NCBI GenBank assembly: GCA_902826515.1 | Contig: CADEFD010000024.1 | Location: 1-44,893 of the forward strand | Direction: 5' to 3' | Length of the DNA stretch: 44,893 bases | Source of the DNA: an uncultured Acidobacteriota bacterium | GTDB taxonomy: Bacteria > Acidobacteriota > Vicinamibacteria > Vicinamibacterales > UBA2999 | In this document: one piece after another, positions 7,211 through 13,267 of the stretch | Numbering within the stretch: the first letter of the stretch is position 1 | Layout of the letters: each line of letters begins with the position of its first letter | The notes under the pieces: generated by a model | Databases searched by the model: none | Seen by the model: only the letters and a program-made list of their open reading frames with translations | What the model was told of the DNA's origin: nothing | Made by a program: the position numbers and the translations under genes

Positions 7211-8479
7211 ATGAGCCGTGTAATTCGGTCGCGCAAGGTCAAGATTGGCAGCGCGCTCGTCGCGTTGGCGCTGGCGTTCGGCGTGAGCGCGTCGTGGATG
7301 GAGCAGCGTGCAGTGGTCGAGGCCCAGGCGGGCGTCGTCGCGCCGCGCTTCGAAGTGGATCCCATGTGGCCGAAGCCCATGCCCAACAACTGGGTGATGG
7401 GTCAGACCATCGGTCTCACGGTGGACGACCGCGATCACATCTGGTTGATTCATCGCGGCAACGATCCCGGCACCGCCGGTCTCGACCGCACGGAGCTCGC
7501 CGTCGTCACGCCGGGCTCGCCGCGAGTCGGCGAGTGCTGCGACGCGGCACCTCCGGTGCTCGAGTTCGACGCCGCCGGCAACCTCGTGGGCTCGTGGGGC
7601 GGCCGCGTGGCCGGCGCGCCCTACGAATGGCCGGAGTCGAACCACGGCATCGTCGTGGATCACAAGGGCTTCGTGTGGATCGGCGGCAACGGCGGCAACG
7701 ACTCGCACATCCTGAAGTTCACGCGCGACGGCAAGTTCGTGGCCCAGTACGGCAAGGCGGGCGCCCGCCGCGACCCGAAGTCCACGCCCGAGAAGCCGAG
7801 CTTCGTGGCCAACAGCATGGACATGAACAACTTCGGCCGCGTGGCCAAGATGTTCATCGACCCGCGCGCCAACGAAGGCTACGTGGCTGACGGCTACCTG
7901 AACCACCGCGTCGCGGTCATCGACCTCGACAACGGCAAGATCAAGCGCATGTGGGGCGCCTACGGCAAGCCCCCGACGGACGAGACCCTGGGCCGCTACA
8001 TCCCCGGCCAGCCGCCCGCCCAGCAGTTCCGCAACCCGGTGCACTGCTCGGAAGTGTCGAACGACGGCATGGTCTACGTCTGCGACCGTCCGAACGACCG
8101 CGTGCAGGTCTTCGACAAGACCGGCAAGTTCATCAGCGAGCACTTCGTCGAGACCAACACCCTGGCCGACGGCTCGGTGTGGGACATCGCCTTCTCGAAG
8201 GACGCCGCCCAGAAGTACATCTACATGGCCGACGGCGTGAACGAGCACGTGCGCATCTTCGACCGCAAGTCGATGACCGAGCTCACCAACTTCGGCTACG
8301 GCGGCCGTCAGCCCGGGATGTTCCTGGGCGTGCACTCGATCGCCACCGACTCGAAGGGCAACATCTACACGACCGAAACCTACACCGGCAAGCGCCTGCA
8401 GAAGTTCGTGTTCAAGGGCGAAGGCCCGGTGACCGCGAAGAAGCAGGGCGTGCCCTGGCCCAAGACGAGCGGCAACTAA
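7211..8479 (+). CDS. Secreted NHL-repeat beta-propeller protein
   Basis: A 422-residue exported protein. A basic n-region and hydrophobic core (IGSALVALALAFGVSA) form the signal peptide. The mature part is a six-bladed propeller-like repeat protein; repeat signatures include VDDRDHIWLIHRG, VDHKGFVWIGGNGGND, CDRPNDRVQVFDKTGKF and TDSKGNIYTTETYTGKRLQK. It resembles the NHL/peptidyl-alpha-hydroxyglycine lyase-like proteins abundant in Acidobacteriota. No enzymatic activity can be claimed. A CC pair in GECCDAAPP is unusual. It has its own promoter, a good ribosome-binding site (GGAGG, 5 bases before the ATG) and a strong terminator. Codons are strongly C/G-ended (AAC, AAG, GGC), which fits high expression. 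Confidence 0.88.
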   Translation: MSRVIRSRKVKIGSALVALALAFGVSASWMEQRAVVEAQAGVVAPRFEVDPMWPKPMPNNWVMGQTIGLTVDDRDHIWLIHRGNDPGTAGLDRTELAVVTPGSPRVGECCDAAPPVLEFDAAGNLVGSWGGRVAGAPYEWPESNHGIVVDHKGFVWIGGNGGNDSHILKFTRDGKFVAQYGKAGARRDPKSTPEKPSFVANSMDMNNFGRVAKMFIDPRANEGYVADGYLNHRVAVIDLDNGKIKRMWGAYGKPPTDETLGRYIPGQPPAQQFRNPVHCSEVSNDGMVYVCDRPNDRVQVFDKTGKFISEHFVETNTLADGSVWDIAFSKDAAQKYIYMADGVNEHVRIFDRKSMTELTNFGYGGRQPGMFLGVHSIATDSKGNIYTTETYTGKRLQKFVFKGEGPVTAKKQGVPWPKTSGN

Positions 8480-8502
8480 GCCGTCCGTTTCGCGAAGATT
8501 CC

Positions 8503-8538
8503 ACGGCGGCAGCCTTCGGGCTGCCGCCGTTTTCTTTT
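8503..8538 (+). terminator. Strong Rho-independent terminator
   Basis: A perfect 12-bp stem (8503-8514 with 8519-8530) closed by a TTCG tetraloop is followed by TTTCTTTT. It lies 23 bases past the stop of the NHL gene and is the clearest terminator in the window. Confidence 0.92.
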
Positions 8539-8578
8539 GCGGTATGCTCCTCGGCGATTGCGGGTCTCCCACTCCGGC

Positions 8579-9040
8579 ATGCGGGCGCACGTACTGCTCT
8601 ACGGACTGGTCGGCGGCGTGCTCATCGCCGTCCTCCGGGTCATCGAATACCGCTGGCTGCTCGTGCAGCACTCCTTCGAGATCTACGGCGGCCTCGTGGC
8701 GGCCATCTTCGCCGCCCTCGGCGTGTGGCTGGGCCTGAAGCTCACGCGTCCGGCGGCGCCGGTGGTCATCCGCGAGGTGGTCGAGCGCGAGGTCGTGGTG
8801 CCGGCGCCGGCGGCCTTCGTACGAGACGACCGGCAGGTTGGCACCCTGGGGCTGACGCCGCGGGAACTCGAGATCCTCGAGCGCATCGCCGAGGGGCTCA
8901 GCAACCAGGAAATCGCCGCCCGGCTGTTCGTGAGCGAGAACACGGTCAAGACCCACGCGAGCCGGGTGTTCGACAAACTCGGCGCGAAGCGGCGCACCCA
9001 GGCCGTGCAGCACGCCCGCGACCTGCGGATCATCCCGTGA
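8579..9040 (+). CDS. Membrane-tethered LuxR-type DNA-binding protein
   Basis: A 153-residue protein. Two hydrophobic helices (about residues 3-20 and 33-53) are followed by a short charged linker and a C-terminal LuxR/GerE helix-turn-helix (about 85-145). The motifs are LTPRELEILERIAEGLSNQE, then IAARLFVSENTVKTHASRVF and KLGAKRRTQAV. There is no receiver or ligand-binding domain, so the membrane part must be the sensor or tether. The ATG at 8579 is chosen. An in-frame TTG at 8537 lies inside the tail of the previous terminator. Downstream are two membrane protein genes, and LuxR-plus-DUF4199 pairs are, from memory, common in Acidobacteriota and Bacteroidota. Confidence 0.85.
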   Translation: MRAHVLLYGLVGGVLIAVLRVIEYRWLLVQHSFEIYGGLVAAIFAALGVWLGLKLTRPAAPVVIREVVEREVVVPAPAAFVRDDRQVGTLGLTPRELEILERIAEGLSNQEIAARLFVSENTVKTHASRVFDKLGAKRRTQAVQHARDLRIIP

Positions 9041-9057
9041 GCGGCCCTCCGTTCTGG

Positions 9058-9085
9058 TGATTTCGCCCCGCCCGCGGCGAAATCA
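9058..9085. promoter_or_regulatory. Perfect 10-bp inverted repeat upstream of the DUF4199 gene
   Basis: TGATTTCGCC (9058-9067) and GGCGAAATCA (9076-9085) are perfect inverted repeats with an 8-base GC spacer. They lie between the LuxR-type gene and the DUF4199 gene. No T-tract follows, so an operator for the LuxR-type regulator or an attenuating hairpin is as likely as a terminator. The short words CCGTTCTGGTGA (9049-9060) and CCGTTCGGGTGA flank it as imperfect direct repeats. Confidence 0.5.
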
Positions 9086-9158
9086 TCCGTTCGGGTGACG
9101 CGTGGCGAGGGCCCGTGCGGGTCGAATGCAGCGGTCGGCCATTCACCCGGGAGTCCTC

Positions 9159-9692
9159 ATGCAGCGAATCGTCCTCACCTTCGGCCTCATCGGCGGCGCC
9201 CTGCTCGCCGCGATGATGCTCGCCACCGTGCCCTTTCAGGACCAGATCGGGTTCGACCGCGGCGCCATCGTCGGCTACACCACGATGGTGCTGGCGTTCC
9301 TGATGGTGTACTTCGGCGTGCGGTCCCACCGCGAGGTCGTGGGCGGCGGCGGCGTCACCTTCGGCCGCGCCTTCCAGGTGGGGCTGCTCATCTCGCTCGT
9401 CATCACCGTGTGTTACGTGGCCACGTGGCAGGTCTTGTACTACGGCTTCGTGCCCGACTTCCTCGACAAGTACACGGCCTTCGCGCTCGAGAAGGCCCGC
9501 CAGGCCGGCGCGAGCGAGGCCGATCTCACCCGCCAGGCGAACGAGCTCCGCGATTTCGCGGTCATGTACCGCAACCCGCTCGTGAACATCGCCTTCTCGC
9601 TGCTGGAGCCGCTGCCGGTGGGGCTCGTCTTCACGCTGGTGACGGCCGGCGTGCTGCGCCGGAGCCCGGGCCAGCCGGGCGGCGGCGCCTGA
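9159..9692 (+). CDS. DUF4199 integral membrane protein
   Basis: A 177-residue protein with four predicted membrane helices: about 4-24, 33-53, 69-95, and 145-165. The N-terminal FGLIGGALLAAMMLATVPF and the long charged loop between helices 3 and 4 (about 100-140) match the DUF4199 layout. Function unknown. It follows the LuxR-type gene by 118 bases with the 10-bp inverted repeat between them, so the pair may form a regulatory unit. The ATG at 9159 is preferred over an upstream in-frame GTG. Confidence 0.75.
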   Translation: MQRIVLTFGLIGGALLAAMMLATVPFQDQIGFDRGAIVGYTTMVLAFLMVYFGVRSHREVVGGGGVTFGRAFQVGLLISLVITVCYVATWQVLYYGFVPDFLDKYTAFALEKARQAGASEADLTRQANELRDFAVMYRNPLVNIAFSLLEPLPVGLVFTLVTAGVLRRSPGQPGGGA

Positions 9693-9709
9693 GCCCGTCC
9701 AGCGCCGGA

Positions 9710-9715
9710 TACAAT
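9710..9715 (+). promoter_or_regulatory. -10 box (TACAAT), leaderless start likely
   Basis: TACAAT lies 6 bases before the GTG start at 9722, so the transcript would begin at the start codon. It sits 17 bases past the stop of the preceding gene. Confidence 0.45.
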
Positions 9716-9721
9716 CCGGAC

Positions 9722-10303
9722 GTGACGGCTTCGTCCTCGCCCCCCCTTGCCGACCTGCAGCGCGACATGCGCGAGGCGTACGCCGGCGGCGGCCCGGGCA
9801 TGTTCGCCTCGGCCCTGGCCTGGCTGGCGGCAGGTCTCGTGGCCGTGCGGGTCTCGCCGGAACGCGCGGTGCTGGCGCTGCTGGCCGGCGGCATGCTCAT
9901 CTACCCGGTGGGGGTGCTGCTGACCAAGGCGCTCGGGTATCGCGGGCAGCACACACACGGCAACCCGCTCGGCACGCTCGCCCTCGAGACCACGGTGTGG
10001 CTCGTGCTCAGCATGCCGATCGCCTACGTCGTGTCGCTCTATCGAGTGGACCTCTTCTTCCCGGCGATGCTGCTCGTCATCGGCGGCCGCTATGCGACGT
10101 TTGCCACGATGTACGGCGCGCGGGTCTTCTGGGTCTGCGGCGGCGTGCTCGTGGCCGCCGCCTACACCCTGGCGAGCCTGCGGGCGGCGCCCGCCACCGG
10201 CGCGTTCGCCGGCGCGGCCATCGAAGCGGCCTTCGCGGTCTGGATCGTGGCGACACACAGAGGGTCGCGCGACACCGCGACACCGCCCGTCCGCGCGCGG
10301 TGA
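9722..10303 (+). CDS. DUF7010-like integral membrane protein
   Basis: A 193-residue membrane protein with about six hydrophobic segments. The N-terminus (DLQRDMREAYAGGGPGMFAS) and the following AWLAAGLVAVRVSPE and LLTKALGYRG segments look like the DUF7010 family as I remember it. The GTG at 9722 starts immediately after a -10 box. An N-terminal extension back to 9095 would be antisense-like noise overlapping the DUF4199 gene. No function is known. The position downstream of DUF4199 suggests a membrane-protein group around the LuxR-type regulator, but its own promoter-like box argues against a strict operon. Confidence 0.65.
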   Translation: MTASSSPPLADLQRDMREAYAGGGPGMFASALAWLAAGLVAVRVSPERAVLALLAGGMLIYPVGVLLTKALGYRGQHTHGNPLGTLALETTVWLVLSMPIAYVVSLYRVDLFFPAMLLVIGGRYATFATMYGARVFWVCGGVLVAAAYTLASLRAAPATGAFAGAAIEAAFAVWIVATHRGSRDTATPPVRAR

Positions 10304-10413
10304 CCAAACCGGCGCCGCGGCTGTCTCATACACAGAAGCCGGGCGGCCGGGCCGCGACGCCGCGTCGCGGGTGGGTCCCGGCAGATCGGTTACTCTTGAT
10401 TCGAGGGAACGAC

Positions 10414-10845
10414 ATGAAGGTTGCCAAGCTCGGATTCATTGCCCTGCCCGCCGCGTGGCTGCTGCTCGTCACCGCCACGCCAGAGGCCGCCCAGTCGAAG
10501 ACCGTCAACAGCGGCGTCTTCACCGAGGCCCAGGCCACGCGTGGCGAAGAGGCGTACAAGAAGGACTGCAGCTCGTGCCACGGCGCCGGGCTCGCCGGTG
10601 ACGGCTTCGCGCCGGGGCTCACCGGTTCGGAGTTCCTGAGCAACTGGAACGGCACGTCGGTGGGTGATCTGTTCGACCGCATCCGTATCTCGATGCCGCC
10701 GAGCAGCCCGGGCTCGCTGCCGAACGCCGCCAAGGCCGACATCGTCGCGTTCCTGCTGAAGTACAACAAGTTCCCGGCCGGCACGGCCGAACTGGCCAGC
10801 AGCACCGACGCCCTCAAGGACATCGCGATCGAACTGCCGAAGTAG
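10414..10845 (+). CDS. Periplasmic c-type cytochrome
   Basis: A 143-residue exported protein. A Sec signal (FIALPAAWLLLVTATPEAAQ) precedes one class I cytochrome c domain. The haem-binding CSSCH motif is at about residues 53-57 and the likely sixth ligand methionine is in RISMPPSSPG. It would carry electrons in the periplasm, for example to a terminal oxidase or from a dehydrogenase such as the PQQ enzyme encoded further right; that partner is a guess. The ATG at 10414 has GAGGG 6 bases upstream. No co-transcribed neighbour is evident: the next gene is 255 bases away, across an inverted repeat. Confidence 0.9.
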   Translation: MKVAKLGFIALPAAWLLLVTATPEAAQSKTVNSGVFTEAQATRGEEAYKKDCSSCHGAGLAGDGFAPGLTGSEFLSNWNGTSVGDLFDRIRISMPPSSPGSLPNAAKADIVAFLLKYNKFPAGTAELASSTDALKDIAIELPK

Positions 10846-10862
10846 GTAGGCACACCGACGAA

Positions 10863-10907
10863 CCTGTGCAGTGAAGGCACACTCGTGGTGTGTCGTTCCT
10901 GCACAGG
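10863..10907. repeat. Imperfect inverted repeat in the longest gene gap
   Basis: CCTGTGCAG (10863-10871) pairs perfectly with CTGCACAGG (10899-10907). Inner pairs GCACAC/GTGTGT extend the stem with two or three mismatches to about 20 bp. It lies 18 bases past the cytochrome stop. With no T-run after it, it is a processing/stability hairpin or a REP-like element rather than a classical terminator. The rest of 10846-11100 shows nothing recognisable. Confidence 0.55.
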
Positions 10908-11100
10908 CCGCCCCGGCTTTGTGCAGTTCGGCGCCGGCCCCGCCTCCGCCCTGCCTGGGGTCCCCCACTCACCCGGCGGATTTTCTCAGCAAATCCGCAC
11001 GCCGGCCGGCCACACCAGATTCGCCTGCCACATCGCCGCGGGCGGCACACACGTTGCACCGTTCGATGGTGTGCTGGATACCCCGAGGCCGCTGGCGGCG

Positions 11101-11268
11101 ATGCCCGCGGACCTGTTGCACACCTGTCCGGTGTGCGGCCACGAGATGGCCGTGATGGTGGCCGAGACGCCGAAAGGCCGGCTCACGCAGTGCGCGAGCT
11201 GCGGCGAACTCGACTACCGGCGGGGTCCCATGCTCGCGGCAAAGCCCACCCTGCCGGGCCGCTCGTAG
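11101..11268 (+). CDS. Short zinc-ribbon protein
   Basis: A 55-residue protein with two CxxC knuckles, CPVCGHEM (about residues 9-16) and CASCGE (about 32-37), spaced as in a one-zinc ribbon. The ATG at 11101 gives a compact domain. A GTG at 11068 in the same frame would add 11 residues, and the more distant in-frame starts run into a poorly coding, repeat-bearing leader. No obvious ribosome-binding site is seen. Cytoplasmic; function unknown. Confidence 0.55.
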   Translation: MPADLLHTCPVCGHEMAVMVAETPKGRLTQCASCGELDYRRGPMLAAKPTLPGRS

Positions 11269-11388
11269 CGCGCGCCGCGAAGCCCGGCCGTTCCGTTCCT
11301 CCCGAATCTTGGCGGGGACGAGTGTGCAGCCCGTGCTGCGGCGCCGTGCTACTTCTGTAAGGGCCAGCCCTCCGGAGGAAGTCCCGTC

Positions 11389-12072
11389 ATGCGTCGTCTC
11401 GTGTCGCCTATCGCCCTGGCGCTCCTCGTGAGCGCGCCCGGCCTCGCCGTGGCCCAGCCGTCCACCGGCACCGTCTTCATCAGCGGCGGCGCCTTTGCCG
11501 CCATCGAACGTTTCCCGTCGTCGTCGGGCTTCGGCGCCCCCGAGAGTGATCGCGGCGGCACCGTGGCCGGCGGCACCCTGGGCGTCGGCATCCACCTCAC
11601 CGAGAAGATCTCGGCGCGCGTGGAAGGGTCACTCACCGGTGAGCTCCGTCAACGGCAGGACGCCTTCGGGTATCCGTATCTGACGCCGGAGGTACTCGCG
11701 GCCTTCTCGGACTTCGGCTCGTCGAGTGCGCTGGTCGTGCCGGGGATGCCCGAGACCAGGCGCACGACCGCCGCGGGGTTCATGCTGCTCGGGTATCACG
11801 TGCCGGCGCGGCGCGCGTCGATCGAACTGCTCGCCGGTCTGGGCCTGCTCAACACCGACGTCGAGACCAGCTACGACGTGCGGATTGCCGCCGAACGGCT
11901 CACCGTGCCCGCCGCCTACACGACCTCGACGTATCACGCCGTGGCCGTCGTGGGCGCCGACGTCGCGGTCAGGCTGACCGAGCGCGCGGCCATCGTGCCG
12001 CAGGTGCGGGCCTACGTCCTCGGCAATGGGCTCAGCGTGCGGCCGGGGCTCTCGCTGCGCTGGACGTTCTGA
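11389..12072 (+). CDS. Outer-membrane beta-barrel protein (paralogue 1)
   Basis: A 227-residue exported protein with a signal peptide ending at AVAQP (about residue 21-25). The mature region is strand-rich and ends with an aromatic residue (LSLRWTF), the usual signal for outer-membrane assembly. Segments such as GTLGVGIHLTEKISARVEGS and ASIELLAGLGLLNTDVETSY align by eye with the next gene (GAVLGVGLHLSPRWTVRAEW, VAVELLAGAGYVSKHETATS), so the two are tandem paralogues. GGAGGA lies about 9 bases before the ATG. Role unknown; possibly an opacity-like porin or adhesin fold. Confidence 0.75.
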   Translation: MRRLVSPIALALLVSAPGLAVAQPSTGTVFISGGAFAAIERFPSSSGFGAPESDRGGTVAGGTLGVGIHLTEKISARVEGSLTGELRQRQDAFGYPYLTPEVLAAFSDFGSSSALVVPGMPETRRTTAAGFMLLGYHVPARRASIELLAGLGLLNTDVETSYDVRIAAERLTVPAAYTTSTYHAVAVVGADVAVRLTERAAIVPQVRAYVLGNGLSVRPGLSLRWTF

Positions 12073-12127
12073 CCGGGGCGTCTGCACACGATGCGGGGCG
12101 CGGCGCACACGGCCGCGTCCAGCTCAG

Positions 12128-12155
12128 GCATGGCCGTGCGAAGATGCGGCCATGC
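12128..12155 (+). promoter_or_regulatory. Hairpin covering a start codon
   Basis: GCATGGCCG (12128-12136) pairs perfectly over 9 bp with CGGCCATGC (12147-12155), and the second arm contains the ATG start at 12152-12154. A 10-base loop separates the arms. Such a stem would mask the translation start and could lower or regulate expression of the second barrel gene relative to the first. Confidence 0.5.
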
Positions 12156-12868
12156 GAGCCTTCTGTCTGTCGGTGTTGCTGATGGCGCTGGCCGCACCCG
12201 CCGCCGCGCAGCCGGCGCCGGGCGCGATCTTCGCCAGCCTCTCGGGCGTCGCCGCGGAGGAAACCGCGCCGGACCCCGGCCACGGCGCCCTCTTCACCGG
12301 CGACCGGTTCGATGGCACGACCCACGGGGCGGTGCTCGGCGTGGGCCTGCATCTCTCACCCCGCTGGACCGTGCGCGCCGAGTGGCACCTCACCGGGGCG
12401 CTGCGCGTCAGCGAAACGCTGCCGCCGGCGGACGCCGCGGAAATCGCGCTGGCGCGGCAGTTCGCCGCCACCGCCGTGCAGTTCGGCTTTCCGCCCGGGC
12501 CGGCGGAAGACTACCTGGTGCGTGGTGGTTACGACTACGAGCGGCGCGACCGGGTGGGCCTGGCGCTCGTGGGTCGTCGCTTCGGCGACCGCCGCGTCGC
12601 CGTTGAACTGCTGGCCGGCGCCGGGTATGTCTCGAAGCACGAGACCGCGACGTCGTTCGAGGTCTACGCGTCGGCGCGCACCGGCGCTGAAGGGCCGGAG
12701 CTCGGCAACGCGTGGGATGTGACCAGGCGGCAGGTCACGGGCGTGGGCGGCGGCGACCTGCTCGTGCGCCTCGCGCCGCGCCTTCACGCCACGGCCGGCG
12801 TGCGCGGCTACCGCATCCAGCGGGGCACGAGCGTGCGCTCGACACTCGGGGTGCGCTGGCGATTCTGA
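12152..12868 (+). CDS. Outer-membrane beta-barrel protein (paralogue 2)
   Basis: A 238-residue exported barrel protein with a signal peptide (LSVLLMALAAPAAAQ, about residues 6-20). Strand-rich repeats end in the aromatic-terminal sequence LGVRWRF. It is similar by eye to the protein just upstream across the middle barrel strands and the LLAG(A/L)G segment, indicating tandem duplication and divergence. The start is the ATG at 12152, which falls in the right arm of a perfect hairpin. The 79-base gap from the first paralogue would allow co-transcription. A paired-palindrome element follows 11 bases after the stop. Confidence 0.75.
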   Translation: MRAFCLSVLLMALAAPAAAQPAPGAIFASLSGVAAEETAPDPGHGALFTGDRFDGTTHGAVLGVGLHLSPRWTVRAEWHLTGALRVSETLPPADAAEIALARQFAATAVQFGFPPGPAEDYLVRGGYDYERRDRVGLALVGRRFGDRRVAVELLAGAGYVSKHETATSFEVYASARTGAEGPELGNAWDVTRRQVTGVGGGDLLVRLAPRLHATAGVRGYRIQRGTSVRSTLGVRWRF

Positions 12869-12879
12869 CCGCCCCGGTG

Positions 12880-12991
12880 CTGGGGTCAGACCCCAGTCAG
12901 GCCAGAACCAGACTTCTGCGGCGTCCCGTCAAGTGGGTCTGGTACGACTTGCGTGGAAGTCTGCGCGGGCCCAGAATGGGGTCTGACCCCA
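12880..12991. repeat. Paired-palindrome (BIME/REP-like) element, copy 1
   Basis: Two near-perfect palindromes in inverted orientation: CTGGGGTCAGACCCCAG (12880-12896) and TGGGGTCTGACCCCA (12977-12991). The arms continue inwards as an imperfect inverted repeat (CAGACTT near 12909 against AAGTCTG near 12958). The same design occurs at 41320-41406. The right palindrome ends 10 bases before the ATG of the FmdB-like gene. REP elements of this shape are known to be moved by RAYT-type transposases; none is in this window. Confidence 0.8.
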
Positions 12992-13000
12992 GTATTCACG

Positions 13001-13246
13001 ATGCCGATTTTCGAATACTCCTGCAACGCCTGCCACCACGAGTTCGAGACGCTGGTCCGCACCGGCGACACGCCCGCCTGCCCGAAGTGTGCGGCGACGG
13101 CGCTCACGAAGCTGCTGTCGCTGCCGGCGATCCAGTCCGAGTCCACACACGGCCTGGCCATGCGCGCGGCGCAGCGCCGCGATCGCGTCCAGCAATCGGA
13201 CAAGAACCGCGAACAGCGCGAGTACGAACTGAACCACGACGACTAG
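13001..13246 (+). CDS. FmdB-family zinc-ribbon protein
   Basis: An 81-residue protein starting MPIFEYSCNACHHEF, the signature of the FmdB/CxxC_CXXC_SSSS family. The first knuckle CNAC and second CPKC are followed by a Ser/Leu segment and a polar, basic-acidic helical tail. FmdB was named as a putative regulator in methylotrophs, but the molecular role is unproven. There is no Shine-Dalgarno before the ATG at 13001; instead the right arm of the paired-palindrome element ends 10 bases upstream. The next gene begins 21 bases after the stop with its own -10 box. Confidence 0.88.
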   Translation: MPIFEYSCNACHHEFETLVRTGDTPACPKCAATALTKLLSLPAIQSESTHGLAMRAAQRRDRVQQSDKNREQREYELNHDD

Positions 13247-13253
13247 TTGGCGG

Positions 13254-13259
13254 TAGGAT
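13254..13259 (+). promoter_or_regulatory. -10 box (TAGGAT), near-leaderless start
   Basis: TAGGAT lies 8 bases before the ATG at 13268, so a transcript from it would have a leader of zero to two bases. Confidence 0.35.
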
Positions 13260-13267
13260 GCACGGGC

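Noticed and set aside
7172..9013. 613-codon minus-strand frame opposite the NHL and LuxR genes
   Set aside because: Shadow of high-GC third positions; no motif, and it spans a strong plus-strand terminator.
10885..11100. N-terminal extension of the 55-residue zinc-ribbon protein
   Set aside because: The extension covers the inverted-repeat region and has no domain-like features; the compact ribbon begins at 11101.
12880..12991. Reading the GGGGTC palindromes as ordinary terminators or as a CRISPR-like array
   Set aside because: There are no T-runs after the stems, and the units are paired inverted palindromes at two distant sites, not direct repeats with regular spacers.
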